Shown: piece by piece, positions 1-8,740 of the stretch | Numbering within the stretch: position 1 is the first letter of the stretch | Layout of the letters: each line of letters begins with the position of its first letter | From: Clostridia bacterium | GTDB taxonomy: Bacteria; Bacillota; Clostridia; Oscillospirales; CAG-272 | Reading direction: 5' to 3' | DNA length: 39,265 bases | Assembly: GCA_017451735.1 (NCBI GenBank) | Contig: JAFTNU010000079.1 | Location: 1-39,265, forward strand | Made by a program: the position numbers and the translations under genes | Notes under the pieces: generated by a model | Told to the model about the DNA's origin: nothing | Databases searched by the model: none | The model's input: only the letters and a program-made list of their open reading frames with translations

Positions 1-1026
1 ATCTTCGGTATGTGCTATATCATCACCCTTGAGGACGGTTCCTTCCTTATCTTTGACGGTGGTAAGGGCGGTGAGCTCTGCGATTACAGTGAAGTGTGGA
101 AGATATTGGAGAGCCTTTACAAGTCCATGCCGGGCAGAGAGGAAGGCCCCACTAAGGATGATCCTATCCATATCAGCGGATGGATCCTGACCCATGGACA
201 CGGCGACCATTACAATACGGTCGTTCAGTTCCTCAAGAATTACGGTAAGAGCGGTAAGCTGAAGGTTGATACGCTCTTTGCCAACTATGCTTCCGATACC
301 GAGCTGGTCAACGTATATAACCCCAACACCTATACTCAGGATAATCTCACATCGATTCAGGGCTATGTCAATGGCGGCTTTGACTACGTTAAGGTACATA
401 CCGGTCAGGTCTTCTATATTGCAAATGCAAAGCTTGAGGTGCTTTACACGCATGAGGACATCTATCCTCAAAGACTGGAGTACTTCAACAATACCAGTAC
501 CATCTTCCGTATCACCACGGAGAATACCGAGGACCGCGGAATGACTCTGTCCCGTGCATCCGGTGTATGGTTGGGTGACCTGGAGCGTATCGGCAGCAAG
601 TGTCTGCGCGCCATGTGGGGAACCTCGCTGTCGGGTGCAAGTTATGCCGCCACTTACGGCGACGGTAAGACACTGACCCAGATGGTTCAGGTTGCTCACC
701 ACGGTTATAACGGTGTTGAGGCGGCTCTCTATAATTTGATCGAGGCCGAGGTTGTTTGGGCTCCGACCAACCAGTATATGTCCAGTGGTAAGACCAGATA
801 CCAGAACAGCTTCTGCAATTCCACCAGCACCAACTACAGTGTGCAGGCCAACTATGCAGCCGCGCACGGTGTCAACGTCAAAATGTTTATTTTGGCGGAT
901 AAGTGGCACACCACTTTGAAATTCTCCGGTAGCGGCCCGCTTTATGATGATATGTTTGATGCCGTTACCAATGAGGCTGCCATCCCGGATGGAGTCTACA
1001 TCGTCGATTCCCGCTCGGCAGCATAA
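1..1026 (+). CDS. MBL-fold lipoprotein paralogue A, 5'-truncated by window edge
   Basis: The reading frame is open from base 1, and its first residues (IFGMCYIITLEDGSF) align with internal positions of the three downstream paralogues, so this is the C-terminal catalytic part of a longer protein rather than a gene starting at the ATG at base 10. It carries the metallo-beta-lactamase signature T-H-G-H-G-D-H (first His codon 193-195), a later W-L-G-D-L-E-R segment and V-A-H-H-G, in the order and style of ComEC-type MBL domains. These residues would bind a di-metal centre. The substrate is unknown. By analogy with B and C the missing N-terminus should hold a lipoprotein signal and accessory domains. 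Fourteen bases after the stop lies a UUCG hairpin, then paralogue B. The family assignment is good; the biochemical role is not known. Confidence 0.85.
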   Translation: MFGMCYIITLEDGSFLIFDGGKGGELCDYSEVWKILESLYKSMPGREEGPTKDDPIHISGWILTHGHGDHYNTVVQFLKNYGKSGKLKVDTLFANYASDTELVNVYNPNTYTQDNLTSIQGYVNGGFDYVKVHTGQVFYIANAKLEVLYTHEDIYPQRLEYFNNTSTIFRITTENTEDRGMTLSRASGVWLGDLERIGSKCLRAMWGTSLSGASYAATYGDGKTLTQMVQVAHHGYNGVEAALYNLIEAEVVWAPTNQYMSSGKTRYQNSFCNSTSTNYSVQANYAAAHGVNVKMFILADKWHTTLKFSGSGPLYDDMFDAVTNEAAIPDGVYIVDSRSAA

Positions 1027-1039
1027 CCGTTTTGCTTCC

Positions 1040-1065
1040 AAGTGCCGCACTTCGGTGCGGCGCTT
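1040..1065 (+). other. Intercistronic UUCG-tetraloop hairpin between paralogues A and B
   Basis: An 11-bp stem (1040-1050 with 1055-1065, one G.U pair) closes a C(UUCG)G tetraloop at 1051-1054, an unusually stable RNA hairpin. No T-run follows; the next bases are the ribosome binding site of paralogue B. It is therefore more likely an mRNA stabilising, processing or partial attenuation element than a full intrinsic terminator. I see no sigma-A promoter between A and B, so the two may be cotranscribed. Confidence 0.6.
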
Positions 1066-1086
1066 GCAGTAAGAGAGGAGAATTTT

Positions 1087-3489
1087 ATGAAGAGAATTAT
1101 CAGTGTATTGCTGTGCATGATCACGGTGTTTTCCTGTGTCACTCTTTTGACATCTTGCTCCAAAGGGGATGGGACCGAACCCCAAGTATCCGGAAAGACG
1201 ATTGACATCAATATTACCGATTATACCGTTGTCTACGGTTCCGAGCTGACAACGGGCGGAAAACAGCAGGTCGTCAACATGACCCAGATGATCAAGATGT
1301 TGACCTCTGTGTCCATGCGTACCCAGCAGGATAACGAATCCGAAGAGGTGCAGACCGAGGACCTTGAGATCCTGATCGGGCAGACCAGCCGCACAGAAAC
1401 CGCCAAGGCCCTAAAAAGCATTAAGGGGGCCGGCTGGACGGTTCGCGTGTTCGACAACAAGCTTGTCATTGCGGGTACCACCCCCTTTCTGACCCGCACG
1501 GCACTATCCTGGTTTACCGAAAATTATCTGACTGCCGAAAAGGCCAAGGACTCCACACTGTCGGTGAACAAAAAAGTGGTGCTTTCCAATATCGAAACCA
1601 TTTCTTTGACCAAGCTTGTGGATGGTACGGAGCAGGGACAATACATAGTTGTTTACGATGATTCGGTAGACGATAAGGTCAATAGCAAAAACTATCAGAT
1701 CGATACGAATCCTCCCGGAGGCTCCGCCACCGACTACATTTATGATTTAAGTAAAAATGTTCAGTCCTTGCTTTCCTCCACCACCAAGGCAAAAGCATCC
1801 ACTTTTCCTTTTAAGGTTGCTTCCACAGAGGCAAGCGATTACGAGATCCTGGTTGGCTCCATGAATCGCGCAGAAATGCGTGAGGAAAGAAGCAAGCTGC
1901 AGGTGAACGAGTATGCCGTTGCTATTCGCAACGGAAAAATCATGCTTGTGGCTTGGAACGATGTAACCCTTGCTTCTACTTACGCACTGTTTGAGGATCT
2001 GCTCAAGGGCTGTGCCGTGGTAGACGAGGAAGGAAATACCACATACATGATTCCCGCCAATGCCCGGATCAAGGATCAGATCGCAACAGATTGGGTCATT
2101 GATTTTCCCAAACCCGAGGGCGAAAATATCTCTCTTGACGGCACTGTGGATGTATATAACAATTCCATTGAGTATATTTACAGTGGTAGCGGTGTGAACA
2201 GAGAGTCTTATGTGGCGTACTGTGAAAAGCTGGAAGCCGCAGGCTTTGGACTACTTGCAGCCGAGACCCAATGGGCGGGCAGCAGCTTCCGTACTTATCT
2301 TAACGAAGAGACAGGCGTGACTCTCCATGTTTATCATGCCGCCTATACCCATGCCGCAGAGCAGAATGTAACGGATGTCATCAACAGCATTCGCATTGTG
2401 GCTGCCACAACCGATGATGTGACGGTACCCGATGCCGAGATACTTACCCGACAATCCTACGATGTTGTTACCGATTCCATGATCACCGCCGTGGACTTGG
2501 ATTATCAATACGGCGAGAGTGCCAACTTTGGCTTGGCTCAGATCATCACCCTTGCCGATGGCTCGTTTATTATCGTTGATGGCGGACAGGGAAGTTTGAC
2601 TGATGACGAGACCAATCTGTGGGGTGTGCTGAATAATCTTTATAAGAAGATCTACGGTGAAGATGCAACGCCCTCCAAGGAAAAGCCTATTTATGTCAGA
2701 GGATGGATCATCACGCATGATCACGGTGATCATTACGGCGTATTTACCAAGTTTGTAAAGAAATACGGTAGCAATGAAAAGTTCAAAATGGACTATCTGT
2801 TCTTCAATAGCGCCTCGGACAGTGAACTGTACAACTCCGAAAATCCCGGCTATACCGTTCGGAAAAACATGAATTCCTTGCAGAGTGCCGTGACAGGCGG
2901 CTTCAAGTATATCAAGGTGCACACCGGTCAGGTGTTTTACCTTGCCAACTGCCGGCTGGAGGTGCTTTACACACATGAGGATATTTATCCCAGAAAGGTC
3001 GAGTATTTCAACAATACCACTACCGTCATCCGTACGGTCCTGATCGAGACCGACGGCAGTAAAACCTACGAATCGGGTTGCGTGTGGTTGGGCGATGTGG
3101 AGCGTATCGGCAGTAGCCGTATGCGCGCTATGTACGGTGACTTCATGCAGACGGAGATGGTGCAGGTTGCTCATCACGCTTCCAACGGTGCGGAATCGGC
3201 ATTGTATGATCTTATTGCGCCCTCGGTGGTCTGGTTGCCCACCGATAAGGGTAGATATCAGAGTATGTGTGTCAATCAGCCCAGTAGCTCCAAGGACTGG
3301 AGGTATCATGTGGATTATAAGCTTTGCCAACAGACCGCGTCGGTCAAGATGATCGTCGTGGCCGATGTGTACGATACCACTTTGCCCATCACGGCAGATG
3401 GCCCGCAGTATGACCGGATGTTCAACGCCAATGACGGCAAATCGGTCGGCCCCGACAATATAGTGATTATCGATAAGAGAACCAATTGA
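1087..3489 (+). CDS. Secreted MBL-fold lipoprotein, paralogue B
   Basis: An 800-residue predicted lipoprotein. ATG 1087 is chosen because it follows an AGAGAGGAG ribosome binding site and begins a signal peptide (MKRIISVLL...) with lipobox L21-T-S-C24; the in-frame GTG at 1042 lies in the upstream hairpin. After the lipobox come two related alpha/beta domains (roughly residues 38-165 and 190-330). Both contain an 'EILxGxxxR' stretch and a 'xxxKxxxxxW/FTxxxL' end, resembling GH20b/alpha-glucuronidase N-like accessory domains. A conserved block with TYLNEETGVTLHVYH follows (about 345-470), then the MBL domain with H544-D-H546-G-D548-H549, D670 and H696-H697. The second half of the last motif is A-H-H-A rather than the A-H-H-G seen in A, C and D. 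It is probably an extracytoplasmic, membrane-anchored metallohydrolase; the substrate is unknown, and nothing nearby fixes it. Confidence 0.88.
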   Translation: MKRIISVLLCMITVFSCVTLLTSCSKGDGTEPQVSGKTIDINITDYTVVYGSELTTGGKQQVVNMTQMIKMLTSVSMRTQQDNESEEVQTEDLEILIGQTSRTETAKALKSIKGAGWTVRVFDNKLVIAGTTPFLTRTALSWFTENYLTAEKAKDSTLSVNKKVVLSNIETISLTKLVDGTEQGQYIVVYDDSVDDKVNSKNYQIDTNPPGGSATDYIYDLSKNVQSLLSSTTKAKASTFPFKVASTEASDYEILVGSMNRAEMREERSKLQVNEYAVAIRNGKIMLVAWNDVTLASTYALFEDLLKGCAVVDEEGNTTYMIPANARIKDQIATDWVIDFPKPEGENISLDGTVDVYNNSIEYIYSGSGVNRESYVAYCEKLEAAGFGLLAAETQWAGSSFRTYLNEETGVTLHVYHAAYTHAAEQNVTDVINSIRIVAATTDDVTVPDAEILTRQSYDVVTDSMITAVDLDYQYGESANFGLAQIITLADGSFIIVDGGQGSLTDDETNLWGVLNNLYKKIYGEDATPSKEKPIYVRGWIITHDHGDHYGVFTKFVKKYGSNEKFKMDYLFFNSASDSELYNSENPGYTVRKNMNSLQSAVTGGFKYIKVHTGQVFYLANCRLEVLYTHEDIYPRKVEYFNNTTTVIRTVLIETDGSKTYESGCVWLGDVERIGSSRMRAMYGDFMQTEMVQVAHHASNGAESALYDLIAPSVVWLPTDKGRYQSMCVNQPSSSKDWRYHVDYKLCQQTASVKMIVVADVYDTTLPITADGPQYDRMFNANDGKSVGPDNIVIIDKRTN

Positions 3490-3584
3490 GAGACCGATAC
3501 GGGAGATTTATAAGGTAGACCACACGCTCTGTCAAGCGGGACATGACCCTCGGTATAGAGAGGCCGGCCTTTAAACTTAAAAAA

Positions 3585-3617
3585 CCGTCAATCCCATCGG
3601 CGTGAAGGGATTGACGG
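3585..3617. terminator. Hairpin between paralogues B and C
   Basis: A perfect 11-bp stem (3585-3595 with 3607-3617) closes an 11-base loop. The A-run lies on its left (3579-3584), so the U-tract expected of an intrinsic terminator appears only for minus-strand transcripts; on the plus strand the stem is followed by CATCAAAAATAAT. It could block antisense transcription into B or act as a weak or processing hairpin for B mRNA. The 168-base B-C gap also contains the 10-bp palindrome AGGCCGGCCT at 3561-3570. Confidence 0.55.
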
Positions 3618-3657
3618 CATCAAAAATAATTTGGATTAAGCCCAAAGGAGTTTTATC

Positions 3658-6069
3658 ATGAAAAGAATCATCAGTATATTGCTCTGCCTTGTTATGGTGC
3701 TTTCCTCGGTCACACTTCTGGCATCCTGCTCGAAGAGTGGGGAAGGAGAGCCCAAGGTCAGCAAAAAACAGATCGCGGTCGATCTGACCGACTATGTCGT
3801 GGTTTGCGGCAGTGAATTAAATAGTGACTATAAACAGGCGGTGGTAAATTTTGCCGCCCGCTTGAAAGCCTTAACCTCCGTTTCACTGCGCACCCAGACC
3901 GACTCCGAGAGTGAGGCGGTAGAGACCGAGGACCTGGAAATTCTGGTGGGACAGACCAACCGCGTTGAAACACAGAAGGCTCTGAAGGCTACCGGCGATC
4001 TCGGCTGGGCCGTTCAGGTTTTCGATAACAAAATCGTTATTGTCGGTACCACACCTTTTCTGACCCGTGCGGCTCTCAGCTGGTTCACGGAAAATTGCAT
4101 CGAGAACGGCACAATCAGCGGCACGACCATTTCTGTATACAAAAAGGCTGTTGTGAAAGATCTGGAGACTGTGGCACTGACTGCCGACGGTATGGGTCGT
4201 TACACCATTGTGTATAGCCACAATGTGGATGACGTGGTCAACTCCACGCACTATGCCAGTGACTCCAATCCCGTCAGTGGCGGTAACGCGACAGATTATA
4301 TTTACGATACCTGCGGTAATATCCAGACTTTGCTTGGCGCCAATACCGATGCAAAGGGTACAACATTCCCCTTCAAGGAGGATACCACCGAGGCGAGCGG
4401 CCCCGAGATTCTGGTGGGCCAGTCTGATCGCGAATTGATGAAGAATGAGCTCAGCACCATGAATGCCAATGAATATGCCGTTGCCATTCGTGACGGGAAT
4501 ATTCTGATTGCTGCCTGGAACGATACAGCACTGACTTCTGCCGTGGCGCTTTTTGAGGGAATGATCAAAGGCTCTACCATCCAGGACGAGGAAGGAAATT
4601 CCACTCTGCTGATTCCTGCCAACTGTGCGGTAAAAGAGACGGTGAACAACGGTTGGACCGTTGATTTTCCCAAGCCAGACGGGGCTGATATCACCCTGCA
4701 CGGCACGGTGGATGTAAACGATAATTCGATCGAGTATATTTATACCGGCTCCGGTGTCAACAGAGAGTCCTATGTGGCGTACTGCGAGAAGCTGGAGGCC
4801 GCAGGCTTCAAGACCATTACAACCGAGAATCAGGTGGAGGGGAACAGCTTCCGTACCTACCTCAACGAAGAGACCGGCGTGACCCTGCATGTTTATCATG
4901 TGGCTTATACCCATTACGATGAATACAAAGAGACCCATAAGCTGGAATATTACGGTGATACCCTTGCCAGCATCCGCATCGTGGCATCCAGCACCGACTA
5001 TGTAACTCTGCCCGACGATGAAATGCTGAATCCCAATCAGCAGTATACCTGGATAACCTCTCCCATGATCACCCAAAGCAAGCTGGACGGTGAATCCGAT
5101 GGCGGTATGTCTTATATCGTTACTCTGGCCGACGGTAGCTTTATACTCTTTGACGGTGGCTACAAATTTACCAACAGCCACAAGGAACTGTGGGATATGT
5201 TGGTGGCTCTGTATAAGGAGAGTCATGACGGCAACGATCCCAGCTCTGCCGATCCTATCCGTATCAGAGCATGGGTCATGACCCATGAGCATCAGGACCA
5301 TTTTGGTACCTTCCTGCAATTCGTTCAGAATTACGGCCAGAATACTGCCGTAAAGCTGGAGCGCCTCCTGTTTAACTCGACCTCTACAAGCGAGCGTTAC
5401 AACTGCCACAACCCCGAGAATACCGTGCAAGCCAGCTTCGAAAGCCTTCAGTCCCGGGTGAATGGTGGCTTCAAGATCATCAAGATGCACACCGGCCAGA
5501 TCTACTATTTTGCTAATATGAAGATGGAGGTTCTCTATACCCATGAGGATGCTTATCCCAAGGGCTTGGAGTATTTCAACAACAGTACCACCGTTGTGCG
5601 GACCACGTTATCCGCTTTGAACGGAAAGAGCGATACCGCCACCTCCACTTGCATTTGGCTGGGTGACGCCGAGCGTATTGTCAGCCGCAGATTGATCGCT
5701 ATGTACGGCGATACATTGGATGTGGATCAAGTCCAGGTGGCTCACCACGGCCATACGGGCGTTTACTATGAATTGTACGAGGTCATGTCTCCCGAGGTGC
5801 TTTGGTGGCCGACCCGTTTCAGCGCCTTCAAGAACCGTATTTCCAGCGAAAATTCCAAGACCTGGTACTATCGTGTGAATTACAAGCTGGTTCGTAATAT
5901 CGCATCGGTTAAGCTGATCCTGGTGGCCGATACCTATGATACCACCATGACCATCACCGGAAAAGCCAGCGATTATGAGGATGCCAATTTGTTTGACTTG
6001 GTTAAGGGGAAAGAAATTACTTCCACGACCTCGCTGACAGGCGGCGTGATCATTCACAAGGTTTCATAA
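3658..6069 (+). CDS. Secreted MBL-fold lipoprotein, paralogue C
   Basis: 803 residues, starting at an ATG about six bases after an AAAGGAG site. The signal peptide is nearly identical to that of B, with lipobox L21-A-S-C24, so the mature protein should be a lipid-anchored exported protein. The architecture matches B: two tandem glycosidase-accessory-like domains, a conserved TYLNEETGVTLHVYH block, and an MBL domain with H543-E-H545-Q-D547-H548, D670 and H696-H697-G. The segment before D670 (LSALNGKSDT...STCIWLGD) is shared with D and absent from A and B, so C and D are the closest pair. A strong terminator follows at 6082-6113. The fold is clear; the reaction and substrate are not identified. 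Confidence 0.88.
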   Translation: MKRIISILLCLVMVLSSVTLLASCSKSGEGEPKVSKKQIAVDLTDYVVVCGSELNSDYKQAVVNFAARLKALTSVSLRTQTDSESEAVETEDLEILVGQTNRVETQKALKATGDLGWAVQVFDNKIVIVGTTPFLTRAALSWFTENCIENGTISGTTISVYKKAVVKDLETVALTADGMGRYTIVYSHNVDDVVNSTHYASDSNPVSGGNATDYIYDTCGNIQTLLGANTDAKGTTFPFKEDTTEASGPEILVGQSDRELMKNELSTMNANEYAVAIRDGNILIAAWNDTALTSAVALFEGMIKGSTIQDEEGNSTLLIPANCAVKETVNNGWTVDFPKPDGADITLHGTVDVNDNSIEYIYTGSGVNRESYVAYCEKLEAAGFKTITTENQVEGNSFRTYLNEETGVTLHVYHVAYTHYDEYKETHKLEYYGDTLASIRIVASSTDYVTLPDDEMLNPNQQYTWITSPMITQSKLDGESDGGMSYIVTLADGSFILFDGGYKFTNSHKELWDMLVALYKESHDGNDPSSADPIRIRAWVMTHEHQDHFGTFLQFVQNYGQNTAVKLERLLFNSTSTSERYNCHNPENTVQASFESLQSRVNGGFKIIKMHTGQIYYFANMKMEVLYTHEDAYPKGLEYFNNSTTVVRTTLSALNGKSDTATSTCIWLGDAERIVSRRLIAMYGDTLDVDQVQVAHHGHTGVYYELYEVMSPEVLWWPTRFSAFKNRISSENSKTWYYRVNYKLVRNIASVKLILVADTYDTTMTITGKASDYEDANLFDLVKGKEITSTTSLTGGVIIHKVS

Positions 6070-6081
6070 TTTAAACGATCC

Positions 6082-6113
6082 AAAGAGGAGATGCTATGCA
6101 TCTCCTCTTTTCT
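6082..6113 (+). terminator. Intrinsic terminator after paralogue C
   Basis: A perfect 13-bp stem (6082-6094 with 6098-6110), a TAT loop and a TTTTCT tail, starting 12 bases after the stop codon of C. The ATG at 6091 lies inside this hairpin, which argues against reading it as the start of the next gene. Confidence 0.85.
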
Positions 6114-6117
6114 GCGC

Positions 6118-6146
6118 TTGACATTCATGCGATTTAGTGTTAAAAT
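6118..6146 (+). promoter_or_regulatory. Sigma-A promoter for paralogue D
   Basis: TTGACA (6118-6123), 17 bases, then TAAAAT (6141-6146): a full-consensus -35 and a 5/6 -10 element. The predicted transcript begins around 6153, only about 26 bases before the ATG at 6179. Together with the terminator just upstream this makes D an independent transcription unit. Confidence 0.8.
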
Positions 6147-6178
6147 GAAAGCAACAAATCTTGCAAAGGAGAACGGTG

Positions 6179-8688
6179 ATGAAAAGAGTAGTCAGCCTTT
6201 TACTGTGTCTTGCTACACTACTGTCCGCTGTCACGCTTCTGGCTTCCTGTGCCAAAAACGAGGGGACGGCATCAACCCATTGCTCAGCAAGAAAGTGTTG
6301 AGCTTGGACCTGACCGATTACACCATTGTCTACGCCTCCGATCTGACAACAGGTGGCAAACAGCAGGCAGTGGATTTTGCCAAGTCGCTGAAAACCGCAA
6401 CCGGCCTTGCTTTGCGCTCTCGGGTCGATACCGAGACTGCGTATGTAGAGACCGAAGATCTCGAGATCCTGATCGGTAATACAGGGAGAAAAGAAACCGA
6501 AAAGGCTTTGAGCAAGGTGAACGGAACCGGTTGGACGGTTCGTGTGTTTGATCATAAGCTGGTCATTGTGGGCACCACGCCTTTTTTGACTCGCGTGGCA
6601 TTGAATTGGTTTACCCAAACCTATCTTACTGCCGATCATGCAAGCGAGCATACTTTGTCTGTCCATCAAAGCGTTCTTCTTTCCAATATGGAGACCACCG
6701 CATTGACGGTGGACGGAGCAGGGCAATATGCCATCGTGTACGGCGACCGTGTAGACGATGTTTCCACCGATACGGCCTATTCGGCTGATGACAATCCTCA
6801 GGGCGGTATTGCCACCGACTACATTTACGATCTGAGCGTAGAGATTCAAAGTCTTTTGGCCGCTACCACGGGTGCCAAGAGCTCGACCTTCCCCTTTAAA
6901 GAGGAAGGAGCCGCCTCCACCAATACCGAATTGTTGGTGGGAAATATGGATCGTACCGAGATGCGCGAGGAGCTGGCAAAGATCGAGGCAGATGAATATG
7001 CCATCACCGTGCGCGACAGCAAGATCATGCTGGTTGCTTGGAACGATGCTACCCTGAAATCCACCTATACTTTGTTGGAGGATATGCTCAAGGGCTGTGC
7101 TGTTACGGATGAGAACGGAAAGACCTCCTATCTTATTCCGGCCAACTGCACCGTGAAAGAAAATGCAGGGAATGATTGGGTCACCGATTTTCCAAAGCCT
7201 ACGGGGGAGAATATTGCTCTTGACGGTACCGTTGAGGTTGCCGACAACTCTATTGAATATGTTTACAGTGGAAGCGGTGTAACCAGAGAGTCCTATGTGG
7301 CGTACTGCCAAACCCTTGAGGCAGCGGGCTTCAAGACCCTTGCTGCCGAGAATCAAACGCAGGGCAGTAGTTTCCGTACTTATCTCAATGAGGGGACGGG
7401 TGTTACCTTGCATGTATATCATGTGGCCTATGCCCATGCCGAGGCGCAGAAAGTGACCGATGTACTGGCCAGCATCCGTATTGTGGCCTCTACCACCGAA
7501 GATGTGAATCTTCCCGATGCCGAGATGCTGACCCCAAATCAGGAATATGAGTGGAAGACCGCTCCCCGGATCACTCAGTTGCAGTTGCTGGATAGCACGA
7601 CCGTAAACAGCGCGGGAGAAATACTGAAGAACTTCGGTATGTCTTATCTCATTACCTTGGCCGATGGAAGCTTTATTATGTATGACGGCGGCATCGGCCG
7701 TGCGGATGACGCCACCAATTTGTGGAACGTCATGTCCACCATTCATGAGGAGATTTCCGGTGCCGAGGTCAGTATCAAAAATCCGATCCGAATTCGGGCA
7801 TGGGTCATGACCCATGAGCACAGCGACCATTTTACCGTGTTCAGAAAGTTCTGCAAGGAGTATGGCCCCTCGGGTAAATTGATCTTTGAGCGCTTGCTTG
7901 CCAATTACACCTCGGATACCGAGCGTTATAACTGTCACAATCCCGAAAATACGGTGCAGTTGAATATGGCGACCTTGCAGAGTCAGGCCGGATTCAAGTA
8001 TATCAAGGTTCACACAGGGCAGGTATTCTATTTTGCCAACCTCAAGATGGAGGTTCTTTACACGCATGAGGATATTTATCCCAAGCGTCTGGAATACTTC
8101 AACAACAGTACCACCATCGTTCGCACTACGCTGTCCGCTTTGAATGGGAAGAGCGATACCAAGACCTCTACCTGCATCTGGCTTGGAGATGCGGAGCGCA
8201 TTGCCAGCCGCAGATTGCGTGCTATGTATGGTACTTCTCTGGATGTGGATCAGGTCCAGGTGGCTCATCACGGTCATACAGGTGTGGAATGGAGTCTTTA
8301 TGAGATCATGTCGCCCGATGTGCTCTGGTGGCCCACCAACTGCGCCGATTTCCGCGGTTACATCAATAAAAACACAAGCTCTCGTGCACATGCCGACACC
8401 TATGAAGGATGTCAGGGCAGCACCTGTACCTCTACCGCACCTTGGTATTACTGTGTTGACTATCATCTGGCCTACTCTCTGGATAGTGTGAAGCTGATTT
8501 GTGTAGCCGCTCTTTATAACACCACCATGGTCATCACCGGCAATGAATCCGACTATGTTAATCTGAAAAATATTGCCGACCCGGATAAAAGCACCATCGT
8601 ATACACCAAATATTACAACGGTGAGGTTATTCGTCCTTCCAAAGCCACCAATCAGAATACCGTTATTTTGAAGCAGGAGATCAAATAA
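6179..8688 (+). CDS. MBL-fold lipoprotein paralogue D, frameshifted after the lipobox
   Basis: The true start is ATG 6179, seven bases after an AAAGGAG site and downstream of the promoter at 6118. It encodes MKRVVSLLLCLATLL... with lipobox L-A-S-C, as in B and C, but this frame stops soon after, at about 6300. The rest of the protein (from about 6266, then LLSKKVLSLDLTDYTIVYASDL onward) is in another frame that is open from 6091 to 8688. Restoring one base in the GGGG run at 6262-6265 would join them into a smooth 836-residue lipoprotein. The body keeps the two accessory-like domains, the TYLNEGTGVTLHVYH block and the MBL motif T-H-E-H-S-D-H (first His codon 7813-7815), W-L-G-D and V-A-H-H-G. 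It also has a four-cysteine stretch near 8320-8460 not seen in the other copies. As written, the long frame would make a protein with no export signal. This is a sequencing or assembly error, a recent inactivation, or phase variation. Confidence 0.8.
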
Positions 8689-8691
8689 TAC

Positions 8692-8730
8692 AACAAGGGC
8701 GGGAGATGCATGCATCTCCCGCCCTTGTTT
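8692..8730. terminator. Bidirectional terminator between paralogue D and pantothenate kinase
   Basis: A perfect 19-bp inverted repeat (8692-8710 with 8711-8729) lies between two convergent genes, three bases after the stop of D and eleven before the end of the minus-strand kinase gene. Both flanks are moderately T/A-rich, so it can terminate either transcript. Confidence 0.8.
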
Positions 8731-8740
8731 GGTGGATGAA

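Noticed and set aside
6251-6261. Programmed -1 ribosomal frameshift in paralogue D at C-AAA-AAC.
   Set aside because: The first base of the heptamer is C rather than A, I saw no clear downstream stimulatory structure, and the neighbouring paralogues are in one frame. A lost G in the G run explains the alignment better.
6091-6265. The N-terminal extension of the long paralogue D frame starting at ATG 6091.
   Set aside because: It begins inside the terminator of C, is upstream of the promoter at 6118-6146, has no ribosome binding site, and replaces the family signal peptide with unrelated sequence.
6094-8715. An 873-codon stop-free frame antisense to paralogue D, with similar long antisense frames over C (3883-5544) and B (2251-3330).
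   Set aside because: They share codon boundaries with the sense frame, so they stay open only because the sense gene avoids TTA, CTA and TCA codons. They have no ribosome binding site or recognisable domain and run through terminators. They mirror codon bias.
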